Assembly (NCBI GenBank): GCA_030688735.1
Contig: JAUYJC010000576.1
Span: 1-34,666, forward strand
Length of the DNA stretch: 34,666 nt
DNA from: Deltaproteobacteria bacterium
Lineage (GTDB): Bacteria > Desulfobacterota > Binatia > UBA9968
Direction: 5' to 3'
Under the pieces are notes generated by a model, which did no database searches, had not been told where the DNA came from, and saw only the letters and a program-made list of their open reading frames with translations. Below, piece after piece: positions 23,090 to 31,126 of the stretch. The first letter of the stretch is position 1; each line of letters opens with the position of its first letter. Made by a program: the position numbers and the translations under genes.

Positions 23090-23605
23090 ATGGCCTCGCT
23101 GTTTGAGTATGTATGGAAAAGACCCGTCGTCACCGAAGCGTTGAAGTCTGGCGATGACACGCAAATCGAAGTCATTGCGCGGCAGATCGATGACCGCGCG
23201 CGCAAACGCTTTGGGCGTTCCTTACATATTCGGGAGGTGGACGCGGGGTCGTGCAACGGCTGCGAGTTGGAGATCGGCGCGCTGAATAATCCCTACTACG
23301 ACCTCGAACGATTTGGCATGCATTTCGTGGCCTCGCCACGCCATGCCGATTGTTTGCTCGTGACCGGCCCGGTGACACGCAACATGGCAGACCCGCTCAA
23401 GCGCACCTATGATGCGACACCCGCCCCGAAAATCGTTGTCGCGATCGGCGACTGTGCACATGATTGCGGCGTGTTCGCGGGCGGTTACGGGGTTGTTGGC
23501 CCTGTGTCCGCGATTTTGCCTGTGGACGCCGTCGTGCACGGCTGTCCACCCGTGCCGCGGGAGATTTTACTGGGCATCCTTGCCGCCTTGGAAAAACACC
23601 CTTGA
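23090..23605 (+). CDS. hyfI: NuoB/HyfI-like Fe-S subunit of an Ehr-type complex
   Basis: A 171-residue subunit homologous to the small (NuoB/HyfI) subunit of complex I and group 4 hydrogenases. The proximal cluster ligands are present: Cys55 and Cys58 in 'VDAGSCNGCELEIGALNNP', Cys122 in 'VAIGDCAHDCGVFAG' and Cys152 in 'VVHGCPPVPREIL', so the N2-type [4Fe-4S] cluster should form. It would receive or hand over electrons at the interface with the large subunit at 28779. The order small subunit, HyfB, HyfC, HyfE, HyfF, large subunit is that of a compact hyf-like operon. A partial GGAG lies about 15 bases upstream, too far for a good site. The name marks homology, not hydrogenase function. Confidence 0.85.
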   Translation: MASLFEYVWKRPVVTEALKSGDDTQIEVIARQIDDRARKRFGRSLHIREVDAGSCNGCELEIGALNNPYYDLERFGMHFVASPRHADCLLVTGPVTRNMADPLKRTYDATPAPKIVVAIGDCAHDCGVFAGGYGVVGPVSAILPVDAVVHGCPPVPREILLGILAALEKHP

Positions 23606-23641
23606 GGCCCCGGTTCCAACCCTGCTTTCGCATCAACCGCA

Positions 23642-25675
23642 ATGTTCATTGATTCAACGCTGATGGTCGATTTGTTCCTTGTCACCTTCGCTTGTTTCAG
23701 TGCGGGCGCAATCGGTGCGCTGGCCACGGCGCGCTCGCCCACTCTTGCGCGGGTCGTGGGGCACGGGGGGGCGCTGGTCGGAGCCGTGGCTGCGCTCGCG
23801 TTCGGTTTGGCCGGGTTGGCCGGCGGGAGCATGGTGCTCAACATTCCAGATTTACTGCCGATCGGCGGAGCAGCCTTCGGCGTGGACCGCGTGAGCGCGT
23901 TTTTCGTCGTGGTCATTGCTCTCGGTGCGATCCCCGCCGCCCTGTACGCGATTGGCTATACGCGAGAGTACGCTGGCAAACATTCGCTCGCGGCAATGGC
24001 ATTCGCTTTTAACGTTTTCATTGCAGCGATGATTCTCGTCGCTCTGGCACGCAATGTACTCACCTTTCTGTTTTTGTGGGAAGCCATGTCGCTGGCCTCC
24101 TATTTTTTGGTGATCACGGAACACGAGCGCGAGGAGACGTTGGACGCGGGTTGGGTTTACTTGGTGATGACCCACGCGGGATTTGCAGCGTTGTTCTTGG
24201 GATTCCTGCTGTTAGCGCGCGCCACCGGGACCATGGATTTTGCCAATTGGAGTGTGGCGGCGATTGAACTCGACCCGACCTCGCGCAACTTGATTTTTAT
24301 TCTGCTCGCGCTCGGCTTTGGATCGAAAGCGGGCGTCATTCCGTTGCATGTCTGGCTACCGCGCGCGCATCCTGCCGCGCCCAGTCACGTTTCCGCGTTG
24401 ATGTCGGGTGTGATGATTAAGCTCGGTGTGTACGGTCTCGTGCGCGTCGCTTTTGATTGGCTGGGAACCGGGCCGGTGTGGTGGGGCGGGACGATGCTCA
24501 TCGTCGGCGCGGTCTCGGCGGTGCTGGGCGTGTTATACGCACTGGTCGAGCATGATTTGAAACGCCTACTCGCGTATCACAGCGTCGAAAACATCGGCAT
24601 TATCTTGCTCGGTCTGGGCGCGGGAATGTTGTTCCAGGCGCATGGCCTGGAAGCGCTCGCTGCGCTCGCGCTGATTGCCGCGCTGTATCACACGCTCAAC
24701 CATGCGGCGTTCAAGAGCCTGCTCTTTATGGGTGCAGGCGCCATCCTGCACGCGACTCATACGCGCAACATGGAAGAGATGGGCGGACTGATCAAGCGCA
24801 TGCCGCAGACGGCGGCGTTTTTTCTGGTTGGCTCGGTCGCAATTGCCGCGCTCCCACCGTTCAACGGTTTCATCAGTGAATGGCTGACGTTCCAGTCGCT
24901 TCTCTTAAGTTTTCAGATTTCCGCGCACACGGTCAATTTGATTTTTGCGCTAGGGGTGGCTGCGCTCGCGCTCACGAGCGGCCTGGCCGCGGCCTGTTTT
25001 GTCAAGGCTTTCGGCATCACGTTCCTCGCTCTGCCGCGCAGCGAGCACGCCGCGCTTGCGCGCGAAGTGGAATGGACGATGCGCGCGCCGATGGCTCTGC
25101 TCGCATTCGCGTGTGTCGCCCTCGGCGTCGCGCCGTTCGTGATTCTGGCGCCACTCGAGGCGACCGTCTTCGATCTGACGCGCGCGCACGCCGATATGAA
25201 ATTCGATTGGCGCATGGTCGTGGCCAACGACAGCTTCGGCTGGGTGGCGCCGTTGTGGATCGCACTCGGGCTCGTCGCTTTTCTCGTGGCGATTCCGCTC
25301 GCGCTGCGCTTGATGGGCGTTAACCGTCGGCGCCGCTACTACGAGACCTGGGGCTGCGGGCGCGCGTTGCAAACGGCGCGCTTTGAATATACCGCAACGG
25401 CGTTCGCCAATCCCTTCAAGCGCGTTTTCGCTTTGTTGTATCGCCCGGTCAAGGAGCTTGACATCGAGTTTCACCCCGAGTCGCGCTATTTCGTGCGCAC
25501 CATCGCGTATTACAACGAGGGGCGCTTAATTTTTGAGGACGCGCTGTATCGGCCGCTTCTGCGCATGATTCAGGCGTTGGCGCGCGCAGCGCGTGTTTTA
25601 CAGTCGGGCAACGTGCACGGGTACTTGGTTTATATCTTGGTTGCGCTCGTCGCCTTATTGATTCTGACGGTGTAG
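23642..25675 (+). CDS. hyfB: HyfB-like proton-translocating antiporter-type membrane subunit
   Basis: A 677-residue, very hydrophobic protein with more than a dozen membrane segments. It carries the proton-antiporter (NuoL/M/N, MrpA/D) core: 'VLTFLFLWEAMSLASYFLVI' (helix 5 region with the conserved Glu), 'LALGFGSKAGVIPLHVWLPR' (helix 7, Lys), 'AHPAAPSHVSALMSGVMIK' and 'LKRLLAYHSVENIGIILLG' (Lys and Glu/His motifs), then 'TLNHAAFKSLLFMGAG'. These residues form the ion channel. The C-terminal about 120 residues form the HyfB-specific extension ('YYETWGCGRALQTARFEYTA', 'PLLRMIQALARAARVL'). No clear ribosome binding site precedes ATG 23642; ATG 23663 is an alternative start. Confidence 0.9.
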   Translation: MFIDSTLMVDLFLVTFACFSAGAIGALATARSPTLARVVGHGGALVGAVAALAFGLAGLAGGSMVLNIPDLLPIGGAAFGVDRVSAFFVVVIALGAIPAALYAIGYTREYAGKHSLAAMAFAFNVFIAAMILVALARNVLTFLFLWEAMSLASYFLVITEHEREETLDAGWVYLVMTHAGFAALFLGFLLLARATGTMDFANWSVAAIELDPTSRNLIFILLALGFGSKAGVIPLHVWLPRAHPAAPSHVSALMSGVMIKLGVYGLVRVAFDWLGTGPVWWGGTMLIVGAVSAVLGVLYALVEHDLKRLLAYHSVENIGIILLGLGAGMLFQAHGLEALAALALIAALYHTLNHAAFKSLLFMGAGAILHATHTRNMEEMGGLIKRMPQTAAFFLVGSVAIAALPPFNGFISEWLTFQSLLLSFQISAHTVNLIFALGVAALALTSGLAAACFVKAFGITFLALPRSEHAALAREVEWTMRAPMALLAFACVALGVAPFVILAPLEATVFDLTRAHADMKFDWRMVVANDSFGWVAPLWIALGLVAFLVAIPLALRLMGVNRRRRYYETWGCGRALQTARFEYTATAFANPFKRVFALLYRPVKELDIEFHPESRYFVRTIAYYNEGRLIFEDALYRPLLRMIQALARAARVLQSGNVHGYLVYILVALVALLILTV

Positions 25676-25717
25676 TCCCGCCGCTCAGGAAATGTGGAAT
25701 ACCTACGAGAACGGTCT

Positions 25718-26662
25718 ATGCTTACACAAATAGCTATCGAGCTAATACAACTGCTTATTGTCATGTTTGGATCGCCGTTGCTCGTCGGCGTGATACGCAA
25801 GGCGAAGGCGCGCCTGCACGGACGGCGCGGCGCGGGGATTTTTCAGCCTTACGCCGACATTCGCAAATTGTTTTTAAAAGAGGTGGTAATCTCCGAGAAT
25901 ACATCTTGGATCTTTCGCTTTACGCCGTACCTGCTGGCCACGACGATGCTCTTGTCGGCGCTCATCGTCCCGGTGTTGACGACGCGCGCCGCGCTCGGCT
26001 TCATGGGCAACATCATCGCCCTGATGTATCTATTCTTGCTGGGCATGTTCTTTCTTGCGCTGGCGGGACTGGATGCGGGCAGCGCGTTTGGCGGAATGGG
26101 ATCGAGCCGCGAGGTCGCCCTTGCCGCGCTTGCCGAGCCTACGGTGTTGATCGCGATATTTGGCATCGCTCTGCGTGCCGGGACGACCAGTCTCGATGGC
26201 ATCATCACGCGTTTTGCTGCCGAGCCGCTGTTGATGTTAAACGCAGGTCATTTGCTCGCGTTCTTTGCATTTTTTATCGTGGCACTGGCGGAGAACGGGC
26301 GACTGCCTGTAGACAATCCCGCTACCCATCTCGAACTCACAATGATTCACGAAGCGATGATCTTGGAATATTCCGGCCGTCTGCTCGCGCTCGTGGAATG
26401 GGCCGCCGCAATGAAGTTGTTCTTGTTCTTGACGTTGTTGTCGAATCTGTTTTTTCCCTGGGGCGTCGCGCTCACCAACACTCCGATCGCGCTCGTTACC
26501 GCATTTGTGGCGCTCGCCGTCAAACTCCTGCTTTTCGCTGGAGCCATTGCGTTAGTGGAAACATGGGTCGCCAAGCTTCGCCTTTTCCGTGTGCCTGAAC
26601 TTCTAGCGGGGTCGTTCACGCTGGCGCTGTTGGCCGTGGTGACCGCGTTTTTTATCAAATGA
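25718..26662 (+). CDS. hyfC: HyfC-like membrane subunit (NuoH family)
   Basis: A 314-residue membrane protein of the NuoH/HyfC family that links the ion-pumping arm to the hydrophilic arm. The conserved cytoplasmic loop near the N-terminus reads 'RKAKARLHGRRGAGIFQPYA' and 'DIRKLFLKE', and the central 'VALAENGRLPVDNPATHLEL' with 'TMIHEAMILEYSGR' is the family signature, with Glu residues of the quinone/proton region. About eight hydrophobic helices are seen. Start ATG 25718 was preferred over GTG 25694, whose AGGA lies only three bases away; the difference is eight residues. The stop overlaps the next frame (ATGA). Confidence 0.92.
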   Translation: MLTQIAIELIQLLIVMFGSPLLVGVIRKAKARLHGRRGAGIFQPYADIRKLFLKEVVISENTSWIFRFTPYLLATTMLLSALIVPVLTTRAALGFMGNIIALMYLFLLGMFFLALAGLDAGSAFGGMGSSREVALAALAEPTVLIAIFGIALRAGTTSLDGIITRFAAEPLLMLNAGHLLAFFAFFIVALAENGRLPVDNPATHLELTMIHEAMILEYSGRLLALVEWAAAMKLFLFLTLLSNLFFPWGVALTNTPIALVTAFVALAVKLLLFAGAIALVETWVAKLRLFRVPELLAGSFTLALLAVVTAFFIK

Positions 26663-26673
26663 TGGGAGTTGCT

Positions 26674-27333
26674 ATGTCCGCTGAAGTGCTGTCCAAGACA
26701 GTCAATCTGCTTTCGTTTGCCGCGCTCGGCTTGACCATCTTGCTGATTGTACGAACCAGCCTGGTGGGACAGGTGCGCGTCTTCGCGTTGCAGTCGTTCG
26801 TACTCGCTTCGCTCTCCGTGCTGATCGCAGTTTACAGCGGGAGCCTCGAATTGTTCGGCGTCGGCGTTGCGCTTGTCGCGATCAAAGGCGTCGTGATTCC
26901 GCGCGTGCTCAATCGCGCCGTGGTGAAGATCGGCCTGCAGCGAGTTGCCGCGCCATATCTGGGGACCGCCCCGGCTCTGATTATTTGTGGACTGCTCACG
27001 ATCGTCGCGTTTTACGTGATGACTCCTATGGCCGCCTCGAATCCCTTGCCCACGGCGGATGCCATCCCGCTGGCGTTCGCGGGCGTGCTGATTGGCTTCT
27101 TTATCATGGTGAATCGCCGCCGGGCGGTGACGCAGATTCTGGGATTTCTCATGCTGGAAAACGGCATCTTCTTACTCGCTCTCTTGGCAACCTACGGCGT
27201 GCCGTTCATCGTCGAGATGGGGGTTTTTCTCGACCTGCTGGTCGCCGTGCTGATCATGGAAGTCTTTGTCTATCACATCAAAGATAATTTCGATTCCATC
27301 GACGTCGGCGAATTGGGAAAGCTGAAAGAATGA
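26674..27333 (+). CDS. hyfE: HyfE-like membrane subunit (NuoK-like)
   Basis: A 219-residue hydrophobic protein with about six or seven membrane helices. It resembles HyfE of hydrogenase-4, whose second half corresponds to NuoK ('GFLMLENGIFLLALLATYG', 'FIVEMGVFLDLLVAVLIMEV', with Glu residues in membrane helices). The start is taken at ATG 26674 because GGGAG lies five bases upstream; the ATG at 26659 overlaps the stop of the preceding gene and lacks a site. The C-terminus 'NFDSIDVGELGKLKE' is the typical charged end. Its stop overlaps the start of the next gene by four bases. Confidence 0.88.
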   Translation: MSAEVLSKTVNLLSFAALGLTILLIVRTSLVGQVRVFALQSFVLASLSVLIAVYSGSLELFGVGVALVAIKGVVIPRVLNRAVVKIGLQRVAAPYLGTAPALIICGLLTIVAFYVMTPMAASNPLPTADAIPLAFAGVLIGFFIMVNRRRAVTQILGFLMLENGIFLLALLATYGVPFIVEMGVFLDLLVAVLIMEVFVYHIKDNFDSIDVGELGKLKE

Positions 27334-28778
27334 TGCTGCTAAGTCTGCTCTTGATTCCGCTCGCTGCGAGCGGGCTGATTGCCATCGCACGACGGCGCGC
27401 GCTCATGGAACTGTTGCACGCGGTGGCGGCAATGGCGACGTTGGGCACGGGCACGGCGATCGTCGCCCAAGTGTGGAACGGTGCAGTCCTCACCGCGGCC
27501 GGTGATCTATTTCGCGTCGACCCGTTATCCTCGCTCATGGTCGCCATTATCACTTTCCTCGGCGCGATCGCTGCGCTTTACGCGGTCGGCTACATCCGCG
27601 CCGAACTAGACGACGCGCATCTGTCTCGCGTCCGATTGTTTTTCACGCTCTTTCACCTTTTTATTTTCACCATGCTAGTCGCGGTAACAACGGATAACCT
27701 CGGCGTCATGTGGATCGCCGTCGAAGGGACGACCCTGGCGACGGTCTTTTTGGTCAATTTGCGCCACACGCGCACGTCGCTCGAAGCCGCCTACAAGTAT
27801 CTAATCTTGTCGTCCGTGGGCATCGCGCTAGCGTTCATCGGCACTGCGCTGGTGTACTACGCGGGTGCCGCCAAGGCCGGCGAAATCTCCGTAAACTGGA
27901 GCGCGCTGCGCGCCGCCGCGGGATCGCTCAATCCCGAGGTGGTGCGGCTGGCGTTCGTGTTCATCGTCATTGGCTATGGGACCAAGGCGGGGCTTGCGCC
28001 GATGCATACCTGGTTACCCGACGCACATAGCGAGGCGCCCGCGCCGATCAGCGCCCTGATGTCGGGTGTCCTGCTCAACGTCGGCCTGTACGCGATGATA
28101 CGATTTAAAACGGTCGTCGATGCGGCAGTCGGGCCGGAATTTGCCGCGCGGTTATTGATCGGCTTAGGGTTGTTCTCAGTTCTGGTTGCGGCGGCCTTCC
28201 TGGTCAGACAACGCAATTATAAACGAATGCTCGCCTATTCGAGCGTCGAACACATCGGCATCATTTGCCTCGGTTTAGGCTTCGGCGGCTATTGGGGGCT
28301 CTTAGGCGCACTGTTGCATATGGTCAACCATGCGCTGTCGAAATCGCTGCTCTTCATTCTATCGGGCAACATTCTACTCAAATATCACAGCGCGGAAATC
28401 ATCGAGGTACGCGGACTGTTGCGTGCCTCACCCTGGACCGGCGGGCTTTTTCTCGCCGGCACCTTTGCACTGATCGGCTTGCCGCCGTTCGCGCCGTTCA
28501 TCAGTGAGTTCATCATTTTTCGCGCCGGCCTTGAGAGCCATCCGTGGGCGGCGGCCACAGGCGTGATCTTGCTGGTGGTCGTGTTTGGCGGAATGTTGGC
28601 GAGCGTGAATCAAATGCTATACGGCGAGCCACCGGCCAACCTCCCGCGCGGCGATGCGCTACGCGTGTGGCTCGCGCCCCTCGCCGCGAACTTCGCGCTC
28701 TTACTCGTGCTTGGACTCACCCTACCGTCTCCGTTCGTAGTCGCGCTACAGCAGGTGCTGAAAGTGTTGGGAGTGTAG
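27330..28778 (+). CDS. hyfF: HyfF-like proton-translocating antiporter-type membrane subunit
   Basis: A 482-residue membrane protein, the second NuoL/M/N-type subunit of the complex. Core motifs: 'NLGVMWIAVEGTTLATVFLV' (conserved Glu of helix 5), 'VFIVIGYGTKAGLAPMHTWL' and 'PDAHSEAPAPISALMSGVLL' (Lys, His), 'YKRMLAYSSVEHIGIICLG' and 'MVNHALSKSLLFILSG'. It is shorter than HyfB and lacks the C-terminal extension, as expected. The start ATG overlaps the HyfE stop (ATGA) and the stop abuts the start of the large subunit gene with no gap, so translation is coupled throughout. Confidence 0.9.
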   Translation: MMLLSLLLIPLAASGLIAIARRRALMELLHAVAAMATLGTGTAIVAQVWNGAVLTAAGDLFRVDPLSSLMVAIITFLGAIAALYAVGYIRAELDDAHLSRVRLFFTLFHLFIFTMLVAVTTDNLGVMWIAVEGTTLATVFLVNLRHTRTSLEAAYKYLILSSVGIALAFIGTALVYYAGAAKAGEISVNWSALRAAAGSLNPEVVRLAFVFIVIGYGTKAGLAPMHTWLPDAHSEAPAPISALMSGVLLNVGLYAMIRFKTVVDAAVGPEFAARLLIGLGLFSVLVAAAFLVRQRNYKRMLAYSSVEHIGIICLGLGFGGYWGLLGALLHMVNHALSKSLLFILSGNILLKYHSAEIIEVRGLLRASPWTGGLFLAGTFALIGLPPFAPFISEFIIFRAGLESHPWAAATGVILLVVVFGGMLASVNQMLYGEPPANLPRGDALRVWLAPLAANFALLLVLGLTLPSPFVVALQQVLKVLGV

Positions 28779-30362
28779 ATGGCGGATTTGAATGAGCTAA
28801 AGGCGCGACTCGTCGCGGCCAATCTGAATCTCAGCGGCATTGAAGTGCGCAATCCGCGTGAGCTGCGTGTCAGCCTGCCGCGGGAGAGCCTTACGGGATT
28901 CGCGGATTACTTGCGGGCGGAAGTCCATGCTCGTCCTGAGCTAATCGTCGCAGAGGACACGCGGTTAGAAGGCCGCGACTTCACCATGCGCTATATTTTT
29001 GAGCTGGAAGGCGCCGCCGGTTTCGTCATTGCCTCGGTCAGCGTCCCCACCGAGGATCCAACATTCCCGTCGCTCGCGACCCGATGGTATCTCGCGAGCC
29101 GCTTCGAGCGCGAGATTCATGACTTGTTTGGACTCGTGCCGACCGGGCATCCCGATTTACACCGTTTGCCTTTGCACCAATATTGGCCGCCCGATTATCA
29201 TCCTCTCTTGAAGGACGTGACGGTTCGCCAGGATTTTTACGACGATGGCGAGACCTATCCTTTTCGCCGCGTGGAAGGGGAAGGCGTCTACGAAATCACC
29301 GTCGGCCCCGTGCACGCCGGCATCATCGAGCCCGGCCATTTTCGCTTCAGCGTCGAAGGCGAAACGATCATCAATCTCGAATCGCGAATGTACTTCGTCC
29401 ACAAGGGCATCGAGAAACTCTTCGAGTCGGCAACGCTCGTCCAAGGACTCCAACTGGCGGAGCGAATTTCCGGCGATTCAAGCGTGGCGCACGCCCTGGC
29501 GTTTTGTCAAGCCGTCGAATCGCTCGCCGGCGTGACCATCCCGCCGCGCGCGGCGTACCTGCGGGTCGTTTTTCTCGAACTCGAACGGCTCTACAATCAT
29601 ATCGCCGACGTCGGAGCGATTTGCACGGACACGGGCTTTGCGGTCGCCAACGCACACGCGCTGCGCTTGCGCGAAGATCTCCTGCGCTTGAACGCGCGTT
29701 TGGCGGGGCACAGGCTCTTGCGTGGCTGCCTTTTACCGGGCGGGGTGGCGCGGGACTTCGGCGCGGAGCAGATTGCCGACGCTCGTGGCTCAATCGCGCG
29801 CGTCAGTGCCGATTTCGCCGAGATCGTTGAAATCGCGACCGGCAACGGTTTGGTTCTTGATCGTTTGCACGGCACCGGTCGATTGAGCAATCAGACTGCG
29901 CGCGAAATGCAGGTGGTCGGCGTTCCCGCGCGGGCCAGCGGCATTGACGAGGATGCGCGGCGCGATCATCCCTTCGCCGCTTATGCGGCGTTGCCTCCGC
30001 GCGTCGTCGTGCACACTGAAGGAGACGTGTGGGCGCGGTTGATGGTGCGTGTCGAAGAAGCGCGCGAGGCGGCGCGTTTGATCGGCTGCGCGCTTGAAGC
30101 CCTGCCAGGTGGCGGTCTCGCGGTGCCGTTGGACGCTCTACCGGAAAACGAAGGCGCCTTCGGCTTGGTCGAGGGTTGGCGCGGTCCGATCTGGCACTGG
30201 GTGGTCGCGGGCAAGAACAATGCGCTTCGGCGGGTTAAGATCAAGGACCCCTCATTCGCCAACTGGCCGGCTCTCAACTACGCCATTCTGAAAAACATCG
30301 TCCCCGATTTCCCGCTGGTGAATAAGAGTTTCAATCTGTCCTACGCGGGCAATGACCTCTAG
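28779..30362 (+). CDS. hyfG: HyfG/NuoCD-like large subunit lacking all [NiFe]-site cysteines (Ehr-type)
   Basis: A 527-residue fusion. Residues about 1-150 are the NuoC-like domain ('SRFEREIHDLFGLVPTGHPD' and 'LHRLPLHQYWPPDYHPLLKD'), and residues about 170-527 the NuoD/hydrogenase-large-subunit domain ('VGPVHAGIIEPGHFRFSVEG', 'YFVHKGIEKLFE'). In HycE/HyfG the N-terminal nickel ligands lie in 'RVCGICGFAH'; here the same place reads 'RISGDSSVAH' with Ser231 and Ser234. The C-terminal 'DPCxSC' is 'NLSYAG' (519-524). All four ligands are thus gone and hydrogenase activity is not expected. GGAG sits a few bases upstream of ATG 28779. The subunit fits Ehr complexes, which are related to complex I and group 4 hydrogenases but have unknown substrates. 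Confidence 0.9.
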   Translation: MADLNELKARLVAANLNLSGIEVRNPRELRVSLPRESLTGFADYLRAEVHARPELIVAEDTRLEGRDFTMRYIFELEGAAGFVIASVSVPTEDPTFPSLATRWYLASRFEREIHDLFGLVPTGHPDLHRLPLHQYWPPDYHPLLKDVTVRQDFYDDGETYPFRRVEGEGVYEITVGPVHAGIIEPGHFRFSVEGETIINLESRMYFVHKGIEKLFESATLVQGLQLAERISGDSSVAHALAFCQAVESLAGVTIPPRAAYLRVVFLELERLYNHIADVGAICTDTGFAVANAHALRLREDLLRLNARLAGHRLLRGCLLPGGVARDFGAEQIADARGSIARVSADFAEIVEIATGNGLVLDRLHGTGRLSNQTAREMQVVGVPARASGIDEDARRDHPFAAYAALPPRVVVHTEGDVWARLMVRVEEAREAARLIGCALEALPGGGLAVPLDALPENEGAFGLVEGWRGPIWHWVVAGKNNALRRVKIKDPSFANWPALNYAILKNIVPDFPLVNKSFNLSYAGNDL

Positions 30363-30441
30363 CCCGACATTTCCTCCTTGTCAGCAACGCCGCGTGTCAG
30401 CTTTCAGTTATCGAGTGATATCTTGCGGACGGGAAGCAGAT

Positions 30442-30831
30442 TCACGAAACCGAGGTGGAACTTGATGCGGCAGAAGAAGACTTTTCGCTGCCGCTCTTGG
30501 CGCTCTCTGTCTTGGACTCTGTCTTGGACTCTGTTTTAGACTCTGTTTTGGACTCTGTCTTCGATTCCGTCTTGGACTCTGCCTTCGATTCCGCCTTGGG
30601 CTCGGACGATGACTTCGAGCCATTCTCGCCTTTGACAGCGCCGCCCTCTTTGCCCTTGCGAGCGTAATCCGTGACGTACCAGCCGGTGCCTTTGAGTTGG
30701 AAAGATGTGTTGGAAATGAGCTTCTTGACCTTACCTTTGCAGGTCGGGCATTTTCCCAATGACTTGTCCGTGATTCTCCGAGTGATCTCAAAGATACCGC
30801 ACTTTTGGCATTTGTATTCGTAAATGGGCAT
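30442..30831 (-). CDS. FmdB-type zinc-ribbon protein with a low-complexity tail
   Basis: A 129-residue protein starting at ATG 30831, placed by GAGGA six bases before it; the in-frame ATG at 30837 is too close to that site. Residues 1-45 are the FmdB zinc ribbon ('[20 protein letters not shown]', then '[16 protein letters not shown]') with two CxxC pairs binding one zinc. '[17 protein letters not shown]' is the conserved FmdB follow-on. From about residue 75 the sequence is low-complexity, with tandem ESKT units and a Ser-rich end. FmdB was named for a putative regulator of formamidase; its role is generally unclear. It is convergent with the large subunit gene of the complex I-like operon. 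Confidence 0.88.
   Translation of the reverse strand: MPIYEYKCQKCGIFEITRRITDKSLGKCPTCKGKVKKLISNTSFQLKGTGWYVTDYARKGKEGGAVKGENGSKSSSEPKAESKAESKTESKTESKTESKTESKTESKTESAKSGSEKSSSAASSSTSVS
30503..30600. repeat. 12-base tandem repeats coding for ESKT units
   Basis: About eight near-identical 12-base units (consensus GACTCTGTCTTG on the plus strand) lie inside the FmdB gene and encode the repeated Glu-Ser-Lys-Thr tail on the minus strand. Variants such as GATTCCGTCTTG occur towards the right end. Copy number probably varies between strains through slippage. Confidence 0.85.
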
Positions 30832-31126
30832 GCGCATTCCTCAGCTTAGCGTTCAGGGAATCAAGACTAATCACTCCAGGGTGAGTTGTCAATTGAACCG
30901 CCTCGCGGCCGATCGCGATTAGCCCTCGCCGCGTCTCTCAAGCTTTTTTCGGCCCTCCCGGTCGGCGACAACATGCGGACCGCCGAACCCCTCAGAGCGG
31001 TTACCGAATAACACGAGCGGCTCGGCCCCCGTGTTGGTGATGTTGTCGTTGAAACGATTGCCGTTTCCTAATAACGTCGGGGCCGAGGCGGTCATCGGTG
31101 TACACTCTTGCCGAAGGAGAAAACGC

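Noticed and set aside
28779-30362. Annotation of the operon as a functional hydrogenase-4
   Set aside because: All four nickel-ligand cysteines are absent, so hydrogenase activity is not supported despite the hyf-like gene order.
30503-30600. Short tandem repeats considered as a CRISPR array
   Set aside because: Units are 12 bases without spacers and lie in frame inside the FmdB gene, coding for ESKT repeats.
30919-31095. Minus-strand frame with 'NITNTGAEPLVLFG', resembling the end of a cupin domain
   Set aside because: It has no metal-binding histidine motif, no ribosome binding site and overlaps the promoter zone of two genes; similarity is too thin to call.
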